Positions 16,657 through 25,179 of a DNA stretch of 64,000 nt are shown one piece after another. Within the stretch, counting starts at the first letter, position 1. Each line of letters starts with the position of its first letter. The stretch comes from Massilia kyonggiensis (lineage in GTDB: Bacteria > Pseudomonadota > Gammaproteobacteria > Burkholderiales > Burkholderiaceae_D): the NCBI RefSeq assembly GCF_024756235.1, contig NZ_JANUGY010000003.1, forward strand, positions 310,001 through 374,000, given 5' to 3'. Both the position numbers and the translations under genes were made by a program. The notes beneath the pieces are model-generated. The model saw only the letters and a list, made by a program, of their open reading frames with translations. It searched no databases and had not been told where the DNA came from.

Positions 16657-17694
16657 ATGTCGATCAAACTCAAAAAACTGAATGAACAGGTGATGGTCAT
16701 CACGGGCGCGACGAGCGGCATCGGCCTCGCCACCGCCCGCATGGCGGCCGAAGGCGGCGCGCACCTCGTGCTGGCCGCGCGCGACGGCGACGCCCTCGAC
16801 ACCCTCGCCCACGAAATGCGCCAGCGCGGCATGGAAGTGGCGACCGTCACAGCGGATGTCGGCAACCCGGCCGACGTCGCCCGTATCGGCCAGGTGGCGA
16901 TGGAACGCTTCGGCCGCGTCGACACGTGGGTCAACAACGCGGGCATCAGCGTCTACGGGCGGAACGAGGATGTCGCGCTGGAAGACATGCGCAAGGTCAT
17001 GCAGACGAATTTCTGGGGCGTGGTGCACGGCTCGCTGGAAGCCGTCAAGCTCATGAAGGGGCGCGGCGGCGGCGCCCTCATCAACCTGGGCAGCGAAGTG
17101 TCGGACCGCTCGGTGCCGCTGCAGGGCACCTATTCCGCGTCCAAGCACGCGATCAAGGGTTTTACGGAATCGCTGCGGATGGAGCTGGACAAGGAAGACG
17201 CGGGCATCTCGCTCACGGTGATCAAGCCGGCCGCGATCGCGACGCCGTTCCCGAACCACGCCAAGAGCTACATGGAACACGAGCCCGACCTGCCCCCGCC
17301 GAACTACGCGCCGGAGCTGGTGGCGCAAGCCATCGTGCACGCGGCCCAGGTGTCCGAGCGCGACGTGTACGTGGGCGGCCACTCGAAGCTGACGTCGGTA
17401 GCGGGCTACCTGATGCCGCGCGCGCTGGACCGCTTCATGAGCCGCACGATGTTCAGCCAGCAGCAATCAGAGCGCCCGAACTCGAGCGCGCGCCGCGACA
17501 CCCTGTACGCGCCCGTCGCCGAGCAGGAACTCCGGCAGCGCAACAACAGCGAGCACCGTGTCGTCGAGCGCAGCCCGTACACGTCGTTCGAGATGCGGTC
17601 GGCGTCCACGAAGACGGTGCTGCTCGGCGGGGCGCTGCTGGCGGCGTGGGCGTTGACGCGCAGGCCGTGGGGACGCCGCGTGTGGCCCGCCTGA
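16657..17694 (+). CDS. SDR family oxidoreductase with membrane-tail (second of tandem pair)
   Basis: 345 residues, clearly a duplicate of the preceding gene along its whole length. It shares LNEQVMVITGATSGIG, VNNAGIS, GSEVSDRSVPLQGTYSASKHA and the same C-terminal extension ending in a hydrophobic segment (TVLLGGALLAAWALTRRP). GAGGAGG lies before the ATG. The pair probably forms one operon. Keeping all catalytic residues in both suggests that both are active, possibly as a heteromer or on related substrates. Confidence 0.85.
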   Translation: MSIKLKKLNEQVMVITGATSGIGLATARMAAEGGAHLVLAARDGDALDTLAHEMRQRGMEVATVTADVGNPADVARIGQVAMERFGRVDTWVNNAGISVYGRNEDVALEDMRKVMQTNFWGVVHGSLEAVKLMKGRGGGALINLGSEVSDRSVPLQGTYSASKHAIKGFTESLRMELDKEDAGISLTVIKPAAIATPFPNHAKSYMEHEPDLPPPNYAPELVAQAIVHAAQVSERDVYVGGHSKLTSVAGYLMPRALDRFMSRTMFSQQQSERPNSSARRDTLYAPVAEQELRQRNNSEHRVVERSPYTSFEMRSASTKTVLLGGALLAAWALTRRPWGRRVWPA

Positions 17695-17705
17695 CGTCGA
17701 TCCCG

Positions 17706-17784
17706 CGTAGAGTGGGCTCCCCGAGCCCACGTGTGACGTTCGCGCGTTGTTGACATTCGCGTGGGCACGGTGTGCCCACCCTAC
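17706..17784. repeat. REP-like inverted pair with GTGGGC core
   Basis: CGTAGAGTGGGCTCCCCGAG followed by CCCACG (17706-17731) is mirrored by CGTGGGCACGGTGTGCCCAC followed by CCTAC (17760-17784). The two imperfect arms face each other around about 28 nt. The arrangement resembles a REP doublet (REPIN). It lies between convergent genes, a usual site for such repeats. Confidence 0.6.
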
Positions 17785-17818
17785 ATGACAAGGGCCGGAA
17801 ATCCGGCCCTTGTCATGT
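17783..17818. terminator. Long perfect hairpin between convergent genes, possible bidirectional terminator
   Basis: ACATGACAAGGGCCGGA pairs perfectly with TCCGGCCCTTGTCATGT (17-bp stem, minimal loop). There is no T-run on either side, so it is not a standard intrinsic terminator. Its place between the convergent SDR and acidic-protein genes supports a role in transcript ends. Confidence 0.5.
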
Positions 17819-17830
17819 GGTTCGCCGCCG

Positions 17831-18268
17831 TTATTTGCCCGGCGCCGGCCCCTTCGGCGGTTCGCTGCCGAGGAAATCGACATCCTCGTCCGTCAGCGGC
17901 AGGTTCGGAATCGATTCGATGTGATCGGTGTCGATGTCGGCGCCGTCCCGCGCAAGGATGTCGCGGCCCGCGGCTGCCCGTTCGCCCGTCCCGCCGAAAT
18001 CGCTGTCGCCTTCGAAATTCGGGTCGCCCATGTCGGCGCCGGCGCTGTCGTGCGCGTAGCTCGCTTCATTGTCGGACGTCGTGCCGGTGTCCAGGTCGAT
18101 CTTCTGGTCGTCGTCCAGGTTCGCGGCGAAGCCAGGGCCGCCGACGACGTCGCTGCCCGTGTCCGAAATATCGCTCGGGCCGAGCGAATCGACGCCGTGG
18201 CCCTTGCCCAGGCTGCGGTCGGGTGCTTCCGGAAAGTTATCCGGATCAAGTGTGCTCGTGCCAGTCAT
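17831..18268 (-). CDS. Acidic, low-complexity protein, unknown
   Basis: 145 residues, rich in Asp, Gly, Ser and Thr, with almost no hydrophobic core, so probably disordered. Visible blocks include PDNFPEAPDRSLGKGHGVDSLGPSDISDTGSD and HIESIPNLPLTDEDVDFLGSEPPKG. The ATG at 18268 has GGAGGCAAT upstream. No domain, signal peptide or membrane segment is seen. The good ribosome binding site and consistent codon use argue for a real gene. Confidence 0.65.
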   Translation of the reverse strand: MTGTSTLDPDNFPEAPDRSLGKGHGVDSLGPSDISDTGSDVVGGPGFAANLDDDQKIDLDTGTTSDNEASYAHDSAGADMGDPNFEGDSDFGGTGERAAAGRDILARDGADIDTDHIESIPNLPLTDEDVDFLGSEPPKGPAPGK

Positions 18269-18358
18269 ATTGCCTCCAAAATAATGCAAAAATCATGAGG
18301 ACAGGCTACCCGGTTTTGTCGCGCGACGGCGCAACGCAGGGCAGCCTCAGTGGGAATG

Positions 18359-19366
18359 CTAGAACGCGTGGCGCATGCCGACGTTCACGGCCGAGCTGCC
18401 GCTCGGGCGGGCCGCGCCGCCGATCAGGATGCCGGTGCCGTTCGTGTTGACGGTGCGCGAGAACGCGGCGTAGAAGTCGGTGCTGCGTGAGACGACGTAG
18501 CTGGCGCCGATCGCGAACTGGTTCGCGTCGCGGTTGGCCAGGTCGCGATCGTTCTTGTGGATGAACGAGGCCAGGAAGGTCGTCGAGCGCGTCATGGGGA
18601 CGGCCACGCCGACGAGGGTGTCGCGGCTGTCGGTCGACGACGTGCTCGCCACGCCCGCGCCGTACGGATTGTCGGGGTTATACAGCGGCGAACTGCCCCA
18701 GCCGCGGTTGGCGGAGTACGCGGCATATGCGGTGCCCCAGCGGGTGCGCAGGTTGGCCGCGATCAGGGAATTCTTGGCGTCCATGTTGCTGCCTGCCAGG
18801 TCATACAAATGGACCTGGGCCACGTGCCGGTTCTGGTGCGCCGCCCGCAGGGACACCGGCCCGTAGTCGAAACCGATCGTCATGCCCCAGGCGCGGTCGG
18901 CCATGGGGTCGCCGCCGAGCGTGTCGATGGTGTACGACGCGCCCGTGCTCAGGTGCTTGAACCGGGTGTTGTAGTAGCGCACGCCGCTGTCGACGGGCAT
19001 GCCGTTCTGCGTGACGAGATTGCTGGCCTTGCCGGCCGTGCCGGCGTGGAACGGATCGCCGACGTCGGGACGCGCGAGGTATTCGAAATTGTACTGGTGG
19101 CCCAGCGTGAAGCCGCCGGTGCCGGGGTTGACGCCGATGTCGTCGAGGCGGCCGTACGTGCGGCGCGGCACCGAATGCCAGACGCCGGCGCCATTGCTCC
19201 TGCTCGGCTGTCCCGTGAAGACGGCGATATCGTGGCCGCCCGGCGGTTCGCCGACGTAGTCCAGTCCCGAGCGCTTGCCGGTGGCGGCCGCGCTTCCCAA
19301 ATCCTGTGCGCATGCGAGCGACGCACATCCGCCCAGCAATACGCACGCAACGAAACCCTTGTTCAT
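18359..19366 (-). CDS. Gram-negative porin
   Basis: 335 residues, a trimeric outer-membrane beta-barrel for small hydrophilic solutes. A signal peptide ends at LACAQ (about 21). The body alternates short polar and aromatic strands (TLGHQYNFEYLAR, GVRYYNTRFKHLSTGASYTI, WGTAYAAYSANRGWG) and ends in ...NVGMRHAF, the C-terminal Phe needed for barrel assembly. The usual betaproteobacterial start (SVTLYGxxD) is missing, so the first strands are diverged or lost. AGAGGA precedes the start. It diverges from the alpha-amylase gene. Confidence 0.8.
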   Translation of the reverse strand: MNKGFVACVLLGGCASLACAQDLGSAAATGKRSGLDYVGEPPGGHDIAVFTGQPSRSNGAGVWHSVPRRTYGRLDDIGVNPGTGGFTLGHQYNFEYLARPDVGDPFHAGTAGKASNLVTQNGMPVDSGVRYYNTRFKHLSTGASYTIDTLGGDPMADRAWGMTIGFDYGPVSLRAAHQNRHVAQVHLYDLAGSNMDAKNSLIAANLRTRWGTAYAAYSANRGWGSSPLYNPDNPYGAGVASTSSTDSRDTLVGVAVPMTRSTTFLASFIHKNDRDLANRDANQFAIGASYVVSRSTDFYAAFSRTVNTNGTGILIGGAARPSGSSAVNVGMRHAF

Positions 19367-19441
19367 GGCGTGTCCTCTCTACGCCTTAACAGTAGCTGTT
19401 ACACCGCGATCCTATCTGTCCAATATCGCACAAATGCACTC

Positions 19442-19498
19442 TCATCTTGGCTCGCGTTGTTGTCAGCATATTCCGACATCTGCATGTCGGCAAGATGA
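19442..19498. promoter_or_regulatory. Nested inverted repeats between the porin and alpha-amylase genes
   Basis: TCATCTTG (19442-19449) is mirrored by CAAGATGA (19491-19498). Inside it CCGACAT/ATGTCGG (19473-19490) forms a 7-bp stem. The block lies 70-126 nt upstream of the amylase ATG. It could be an operator or a leader structure; no promoter could be assigned. Confidence 0.35.
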
Positions 19499-19567
19499 CA
19501 GCCCGGGAATTCCGCTTTAGAATCGCACGGGCAGGCTTTGTAACTAAACTACAGGAAAACGAGAACG

Positions 19568-20887
19568 ATGAGACAGCTACGCCGTACCCTGACTACACTT
19601 TCCTTGGCGCTAGGCGCGGCCCTGCCTGCGTTCGCCGCGACGACGGAGGCCGCACCGATGCCGCACGTCAGCTGGTCGCGCAACGCCAATATCTACGAAG
19701 TGAACATCCGGCAATACACGCCCGAGGGAACGTTCAAGGCGTTCGCACAGCACCTGCCGCGCCTGAAAAAGATGGGCGTGGACATCCTCTGGCTGATGCC
19801 GATCCAGCCGATCGGCGAAAAGAACCGCAAGGGCACGCTGGGCAGCTATTACGCCGTGCGCGATTACACGGCCGTCAATCCGGAATTCGGCACGCTCGAC
19901 GACCTCAAGGCACTGGTGAAGCAGGCGCACGGGCTGGGCATGCACGTGATCATCGACTGGGTCGCGAACCACACCGCGTTCGACAACCCGTGGACGCAGG
20001 AACACAGCGACTGGTATCTCAAGAATGAGAAAGGCGAGATCTACCCCGTCACCTACACGGACGGGGCCGAGCCGGAGTACTGGACCGACGTGACGGGCCT
20101 CGACTGGACCAAGCCCGGCCTGTGGAAAGGCATGACGGACGCGATGCTGTACTGGGTGCGCGAAGCGGACATCGACGGCTTCCGCTGCGACGTCGCCGGC
20201 AAGGTGCCGACGCCGTTCTGGAACCAGGCCAGAGCCGAGCTCGACCGCGTGAAACCCGTGTTCATGCTGGCCGAGGCCGACAAGCCCGACCTGCACGAGC
20301 ACGCCTTCGACATGACGTATGGCTGGGATACGAAGGATTTGTTCAAGGCCGTCGCCAAGGGCACGGCGGATGCGCGCACGCTGGCGGACTTTGTCGAGCA
20401 TCCGCCGAAAGCATTCCCCCCGGGCGCGTATCGCATGCGCTTCACGAGTAACCACGACGAGAATTCCTGGGCCGGCAGCGACGTCGAACTGTACGGCCCG
20501 GCCTTCAAGGCGATGGCCGTGCTGGCCGCGACCTTGCCCGGCATGCCGCTGATCTATGGCGGCCAGGAAGCCGGGCTCGACAAGCGCATCGAGTTCTTCG
20601 AAAAGGATCCGATCCAGTGGAAGGGTTACCCGTACGCGCCCTTCTACACGAAGCTGCTCGCGCTCAAGCATGCCAATCCGGCACTGTGGAACGGCCAGTA
20701 CGGCGGTCCCGTGCAGGTGCTGCAGACGGGCAACGACAAGGTGTTTGCGTTCCGGCGTGCGCTGAAGGGCAACAGCGTGCAGGTGACGGTCAACGTGTCG
20801 AACGAGGCGCAGCGCTTCAGCGTGCCGGGCGGCAAACAGCAGACGCTGGCGGCGTGGGATTACCGGATCGACGCGCGCGGCAAGTAA
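19568..20887 (+). CDS. GH13 alpha-amylase family protein
   Basis: 439 residues. A signal peptide ends at PAFAA (about 24), so the enzyme is exported. The glycoside hydrolase 13 regions are in order: DWVANHT (region I), GFRCDVAGKVP (region II, nucleophile Asp), MLAEAD (region III, acid/base Glu) and FTSNHDENSW (region IV, transition-state Asp). It should hydrolyse alpha-1,4-glucans or malto-oligosaccharides. AGGAAAACGAG precedes the ATG. A porin gene diverges upstream and may help product uptake (inference). Confidence 0.9.
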   Translation: MRQLRRTLTTLSLALGAALPAFAATTEAAPMPHVSWSRNANIYEVNIRQYTPEGTFKAFAQHLPRLKKMGVDILWLMPIQPIGEKNRKGTLGSYYAVRDYTAVNPEFGTLDDLKALVKQAHGLGMHVIIDWVANHTAFDNPWTQEHSDWYLKNEKGEIYPVTYTDGAEPEYWTDVTGLDWTKPGLWKGMTDAMLYWVREADIDGFRCDVAGKVPTPFWNQARAELDRVKPVFMLAEADKPDLHEHAFDMTYGWDTKDLFKAVAKGTADARTLADFVEHPPKAFPPGAYRMRFTSNHDENSWAGSDVELYGPAFKAMAVLAATLPGMPLIYGGQEAGLDKRIEFFEKDPIQWKGYPYAPFYTKLLALKHANPALWNGQYGGPVQVLQTGNDKVFAFRRALKGNSVQVTVNVSNEAQRFSVPGGKQQTLAAWDYRIDARGK

Positions 20888-20893
20888 TCTTTC

Positions 20894-21625
20894 TCAGCGG
20901 CGCAGCGCGGTGAAGCCGGCCGGCTCCCACTCGCGCAGCGCCAGCAGCAACCCGCTGCCCCGCCGCCTGGGCAGCGGCGACGCGAGGCTTTCCTCGTGCA
21001 GCTCGGCGAAGCGGGCGCGCAGCCGGCGCAGTTCCACCTGCATGGACGCGAGCGCGCTCTCCGTCAGCATTCCGTGCGTGAAAGCGAGCGTCTCGTCGGG
21101 GCGGTCGAAGCGGCCGTCGAGGAAATCGGCCAGGCCCTGCGTGCGGAAATACTGGCGGATGGGGCCGTTGGGCAGCCAGTCGAAATCGCGCGCGACGTTC
21201 AGGCGGATGCGGTTGCCGGGCATCAGGGCAATCAAATGCAGGCGGTCGAGGTGCAGCAGCTTTTGCAGGCACTCGGCTTCCGTCAGGCGATAGACGGCGA
21301 GGATGTCCGCCATCGTCCAGTGATTCAGCGCGCACGCGGCCACGAGCAGCAGCTTCGTGTCGGACACGAGTTCCTTTTCCTGCTCAGTGCTCAAGGTGTG
21401 CAGCCGGGTGCCCGTCAGCGCGGCCTCCTGTGCGAGCTCGGCCAGGGTAAAACCGAGCATGTTGCTGATCTCGACGAGGCGGTCGACGCCGAGCGTGTCC
21501 GACGTCAGCAGGCGCTTGACGCTCGCCTCCGACAGGCCCAGCGCGGCCGCCACGTCGCGATACGTTTTACCTTGCAGCTTGAGTTGGCGCTTGATCGTGC
21601 CGATGATTTGCGTGACTTCGGACAT
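20894..21625 (-). CDS. Helix-turn-helix (XRE-type) transcriptional regulator with C-terminal sensory-like domain
   Basis: 243 residues. The N-terminal helix-turn-helix is IKRQLKLQGKTYRDVAAALGLSEASVKRLL (about 11-40). The C-terminal 150 residues are helical with a basic end; the part LNHWTMADILAVYRLTEAECLQKLLHLDRLHLIALMPGNRIRLNVARDFDWLPNGPI recalls other proteobacterial XRE regulators with a similar effector half. It diverges from the amidase gene and is convergent with the amylase. No target can be named. Confidence 0.8.
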   Translation of the reverse strand: MSEVTQIIGTIKRQLKLQGKTYRDVAAALGLSEASVKRLLTSDTLGVDRLVEISNMLGFTLAELAQEAALTGTRLHTLSTEQEKELVSDTKLLLVAACALNHWTMADILAVYRLTEAECLQKLLHLDRLHLIALMPGNRIRLNVARDFDWLPNGPIRQYFRTQGLADFLDGRFDRPDETLAFTHGMLTESALASMQVELRRLRARFAELHEESLASPLPRRRGSGLLLALREWEPAGFTALRR

Positions 21626-21735
21626 GGTCTAGAGGTTGGCCTCGGATTCCCGGGATCGTAGCATGGCCGGCCTTGCGGCAACAATTCCTTCATGACAAGA
21701 TGGCCGGCTGGCCAGCACAACATGAAGGAAACACG

Positions 21736-23232
21736 ATGAACCACGCCGACTACCTGGCCCACGACGCCACCGCCCTCGCCGCACGCGTGGCCGCCGGCGA
21801 CGTCACGCCCGCCGAACTGCTCGATCTCGCCCTCGCGCAGCATGCGCGCGTGCACGGCCGCGTCAACGCCGTCGTGCGATTGATGGAACGCGAGGCCCGT
21901 GCCCGGGTCGCGGGCCCATTGACCGGCCCGCTGGCCGGCGTTCCCTTCCTCATCAAGGATGGCGTGCAGGACTACGCGGGCATCCCGACGACCTACGGCA
22001 GCCGCAGCATGAGGAACAACGTGCCGACGCGCCACGCCCACGTCGTGCAGCGCTACCTCGACGCGGGCCTCGTCATCTTCGGCAAGACGAACTTGCCGGA
22101 ATTCGCGACGCGCGGCGTTACCGATCCTGTCCTGTACGGCCGCACGAACAACCCGTGGGATGTGGCGCGCACGCCGGGCGGATCGAGCGGCGGCGCGGCC
22201 GCGGCGGTCGCCGCCGGTATCGTCCCGATGGCAGCTGGCAACGACGGCGGCGGGTCCCTGCGCATCCCGGCCGCGTGCTGCGGCCTGTTCACGCTGCGGC
22301 CGTCACGCGGGCGCGTATCGTCCGGACCGGGCATCGGCGAAGTGTGGTTCGGCGCGTCCAGCGAAGGCGTGATCTCGCGCAGCGTGCGCGATTCGGCGCT
22401 CGCGCTGGACGTGCTGCAGGGTGCGGAGCCGGGCGATCCATTCGTCATCGCGCCGCCGGCCGCGCCTTATGTCGAGCTGATGCGGCGCGATCCGGGACGC
22501 CTGCGCATCGGGTATTCGACGGTGTCGCCGATTGGCACGGATGTGCATCCGGAGGCTGTGCGGGCCGTGTCGCGGACGGTCGAGTTATTGGCTCGATTGG
22601 GCCACGACGTCGAGGAAGCGGCGCCTGCGATCGATGGCGCAGCCCTCGCGAAAAGCTATCTGCATGTGTACTTTGGGCAGATACCCGCCATGGTGCGGCG
22701 GGCGGAGGCGTTGGGGGCGCGGCGCGACGAAGTGGAGTTGATGAACCGGATTCTCGTCACGCTGGGCGATAGCGTGTCGGCCACGCGGCTGACGACGGAG
22801 CTGAATCGCTGGAACGAGTTTTCGCGCGCGGTGGGCGATTACTTCGGGCGCTATGACCTGTTCCTGACGCCGACGCTGGCGCATCCGCCGATTACGCATG
22901 GGACGGGCGATCCATCGGCGGCGGAGCAGCGGTTGCTGGGCTTCCTGCACGGCACGGGCCTGCTCGGCGTGCTGGCTCGGCTCGGGGTGCTCGACAAGAC
23001 GGTCGACAAGATTGCCACAGATAACCTGCGCTACGTGCCGTTCACGCAGTTGTCGAACCTGACCGGGACGCCGGCCATGAGTGTGCCGCTGCATTGGACG
23101 GACGATGGGTTGCCGCTGGGCGTGCAGTTCATGGGGCCGTTCGGCAGCGAGGGGCGGTTGCTGCAGGTGGCGCGGCAGCTGGAGGAGATGCAGCCGTGGT
23201 TCGATCGGATGCCGGCGATGGCGCGCGGTTGA
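21736..23232 (+). CDS. Amidase (amidase signature family)
   Basis: 498 residues. Amidase-signature hydrolase with the Ser-cisSer-Lys triad visible: FLIKDGVQDY (Lys about 74), AGNDGGGSLRIPA (cis-Ser and nucleophile Ser region about 168-180) and the preceding TPGGSSGGAAAAVAAG loop. It hydrolyses a carboxamide; the substrate cannot be predicted. The ATG at 21736 is chosen because GAAGGAAACACG stands upstream and MNHADYLAHDATALAARVAAGDVTP is a typical beginning. It is the last ordinary chromosomal gene before the accessory stretch. Confidence 0.9.
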   Translation: MNHADYLAHDATALAARVAAGDVTPAELLDLALAQHARVHGRVNAVVRLMEREARARVAGPLTGPLAGVPFLIKDGVQDYAGIPTTYGSRSMRNNVPTRHAHVVQRYLDAGLVIFGKTNLPEFATRGVTDPVLYGRTNNPWDVARTPGGSSGGAAAAVAAGIVPMAAGNDGGGSLRIPAACCGLFTLRPSRGRVSSGPGIGEVWFGASSEGVISRSVRDSALALDVLQGAEPGDPFVIAPPAAPYVELMRRDPGRLRIGYSTVSPIGTDVHPEAVRAVSRTVELLARLGHDVEEAAPAIDGAALAKSYLHVYFGQIPAMVRRAEALGARRDEVELMNRILVTLGDSVSATRLTTELNRWNEFSRAVGDYFGRYDLFLTPTLAHPPITHGTGDPSAAEQRLLGFLHGTGLLGVLARLGVLDKTVDKIATDNLRYVPFTQLSNLTGTPAMSVPLHWTDDGLPLGVQFMGPFGSEGRLLQVARQLEEMQPWFDRMPAMARG

Positions 23233-23364
23233 GGGCCTGTGGCATACATGCTGTCGAGCACGGACATCGGACGATCTGTGCACTTGTGGAGGGTGTTACA
23301 TTTGATCTGTAGGTGATCAGCGTTACCGGCCCCAGAATGACCAGACAAATTCAAGGGGTCGAAC

Positions 23365-23565
23365 GTGAAAAGAAGAACGGACCGACTTACCGCCATCCTT
23401 ATCGATGCCATTCAAACAAACCGCCCTTTCCACAGCACCCAAGCAGTTGCCCGGGCGTTCGCCACAAACAGTATCCCACTTGAAGTCGCATTGCGCGTTC
23501 TCTGCCGGCCGTGGGACAGGCGCATCACCCCTCACTCCGAACCGGTTGCTGTCCAAGCCGCGTGA
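23365..23565 (+). CDS. Small protein, unknown, GTG start
   Basis: 66 residues beginning at GTG 23365, preceded by AAGGGGTCGAAC. The protein is basic with a conserved-looking core, AVARAFATNSIPLEVALRVLCRPWDRR; similar short 'ALRVL...RP..RR' proteins are familiar from Oxalobacteraceae, without a known role. The flanks (23233-23364 and 23566-23711) show no other coding or RNA signal. It could still be a chance reading frame. Confidence 0.5.
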   Translation: MKRRTDRLTAILIDAIQTNRPFHSTQAVARAFATNSIPLEVALRVLCRPWDRRITPHSEPVAVQAA

Positions 23566-23711
23566 TAGGCTTGATCGAGCCGCCGCATCCTGGACGGCCG
23601 GCTTGGCCAGGGAATGAAGAGAAACAGCCTGGCAAGAATCCGTGAATTTTCCGCCTGATTCTGAACGTAAAATTCATTTCCATTGCCACTCGCGTCATCA
23701 GACACTTGCCA

Positions 23712-24764
23712 ATGGAAATCACCGAAGAGTTCTTACGCACAGGCGCCAGCGACCGCGGAGGCTGGTCGCGCCAACAACTTCAGCTGTTGGGCGTCACTTG
23801 GCCTGCTCCCAAGGGCTGGAAGCGTGCGCTGCTCGGCCAAACTATTGCTGACGACATCGCCCAACAGTTCATTGCAATTGGCCGCGCGCGAAAAAATCCG
23901 TCCACTCACATATCTGTCGAGCCAGCCGCACATGCAGCGTCCGGCGCATGGCAACTGTATTTGCTCGAGCTGGAAAATAATAACCTCTACGTCGGCATTA
24001 CCCGCGACGTCGACAAACGCTTCGAACAGCATCGTTCCGGCAAAGGGTCGCTATGGACAACCCAGCACAAGCCGTTACGACTGCTACGTTACGTCGATAC
24101 TGGCTTGACCTCCGAAAGCGAGGCGACACGCATTGAAGACGCGTTGACAGTGCAAACCATGGAGTTATTCGGCAGGCATCGCGTACGCGGTGGGCAGTAT
24201 TGCATGCTCGAACAAGCCGACGTGGACGCTGCACTGGTGCGCCATGGTCATTGGGAGCGCGTCGAACGAGCTATCCTGGCCCGCCGTAGCTTCGATCTTC
24301 AGGACAGCTGGGACAGCGCTCTCGAACATGTTGTCGCGATGGCCCTGACGTATTACGCATCGCCCGATGCCAGTACACGCGACGCCTTGTTCTCGGCCTT
24401 GTACACGCTGACGCGATACCGGTTCTGGCATCAGGATTTCGACGCTGCTCTGGACAGCGCATATTGGGATCGTGCCGGTATCCTGCCCGTCCTTCTCAGT
24501 TTTCGGGACAATCGACCGGTCGCTTCCCAATGCAAGGACGTCTACAGCGTATTGGCTGCGGCAATGACGCGCACGCGCAGGAATGGCCCCCAGTTCCATC
24601 ATCTTTTCCTACATGGATGGACTGCCTTCGCGCCTTCCGCGACGGAAGCGCAACATGCACGGATTGCACAATGGATGGGCGAGTTACCTGTCGAGCGAGA
24701 TCGGAGACACGATGAATTTACCGCGATCCTCCTACCACGAATGCGTTACTTGCTGCGCCAATAG
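23712..24764 (+). CDS. GIY-YIG nuclease family protein
   Basis: 350 residues. After about 75 residues that include RGGWSRQQLQLLGVTWPAPKGWKRALLG, a GIY-YIG domain is readable: WQLYLLELENNNLYVGITRDVDKRFEQHRSGKGS (about 78-111), with the two Tyr-containing strands, the conserved Arg, and a Glu in the following helix (SEATRIEDAL). The C-terminal 180 residues are helical and unrecognised. The ATG at 23712 is preferred to a TTG at 23706. Its AT-richer sequence and position beside a broken LysR gene mark it as transferred DNA. The cellular role is unknown. Confidence 0.75.
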   Translation: MEITEEFLRTGASDRGGWSRQQLQLLGVTWPAPKGWKRALLGQTIADDIAQQFIAIGRARKNPSTHISVEPAAHAASGAWQLYLLELENNNLYVGITRDVDKRFEQHRSGKGSLWTTQHKPLRLLRYVDTGLTSESEATRIEDALTVQTMELFGRHRVRGGQYCMLEQADVDAALVRHGHWERVERAILARRSFDLQDSWDSALEHVVAMALTYYASPDASTRDALFSALYTLTRYRFWHQDFDAALDSAYWDRAGILPVLLSFRDNRPVASQCKDVYSVLAAAMTRTRRNGPQFHHLFLHGWTAFAPSATEAQHARIAQWMGELPVERDRRHDEFTAILLPRMRYLLRQ

Positions 24765-24841
24765 CCGTACAGGTTGAAGTCTGCTCAGATAAGCGCTGTA
24801 CATGATGTATGCCGTGACATAGCCGAGGCTGCCGTGTTGGC

Positions 24842-25179
24842 GGAGGGAAGACCGGACTGCCTCTTGCGCACGCATCCCTGCGCTACTCGAGCGTGTACCT
24901 GGCGTTGGGGGCGGCACGGGATTTACGCTGGCACAGGAGCCGCTTGTCCGCGACGATATTCGCGAGGGGCATCTAGTCGCGCCGTTTCGACAGCGGCTTG
25001 CGAATCCGTATACCTTTTGGATCGTCTATCCGCATCATTTGAAGGGGGATGCGCACGTTCAGGCGTTCACTCGATGGATCAGGGAATGCGATCAAGAACA
25101 TGCCGTTCGGTTGAGTGAACTCACTGGCTCACAAACCGTTAAAGCCGGGCCCGGCACGTCCCTGAAATCAACACGCTAG
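24842..25179 (+). pseudogene. LysR-type regulator remnant, C-terminal part, frameshifted
   Basis: Two reading frames join into the C-terminal effector domain of a LysR regulator. ASLRYSSVYLALGAAR is read from 24872 in one frame. GFTLAQEPLVRDDIREGHLV, then APFRQRLANPYTFWIVYPHH and a tail to the stop at 25179, are read from 24919 in another. A small deletion near 24918 accounts for the shift. The DNA-binding half is absent upstream, where the GIY-YIG gene ends at 24764. The gene was probably broken when the accessory DNA arrived. Confidence 0.7.

Noticed and set aside
24774-25118. A 114-residue frame over the LysR remnant
   Set aside because: The LysR-like protein text is in two other frames; this frame is Cys/Arg-rich without similarity to anything recognisable.
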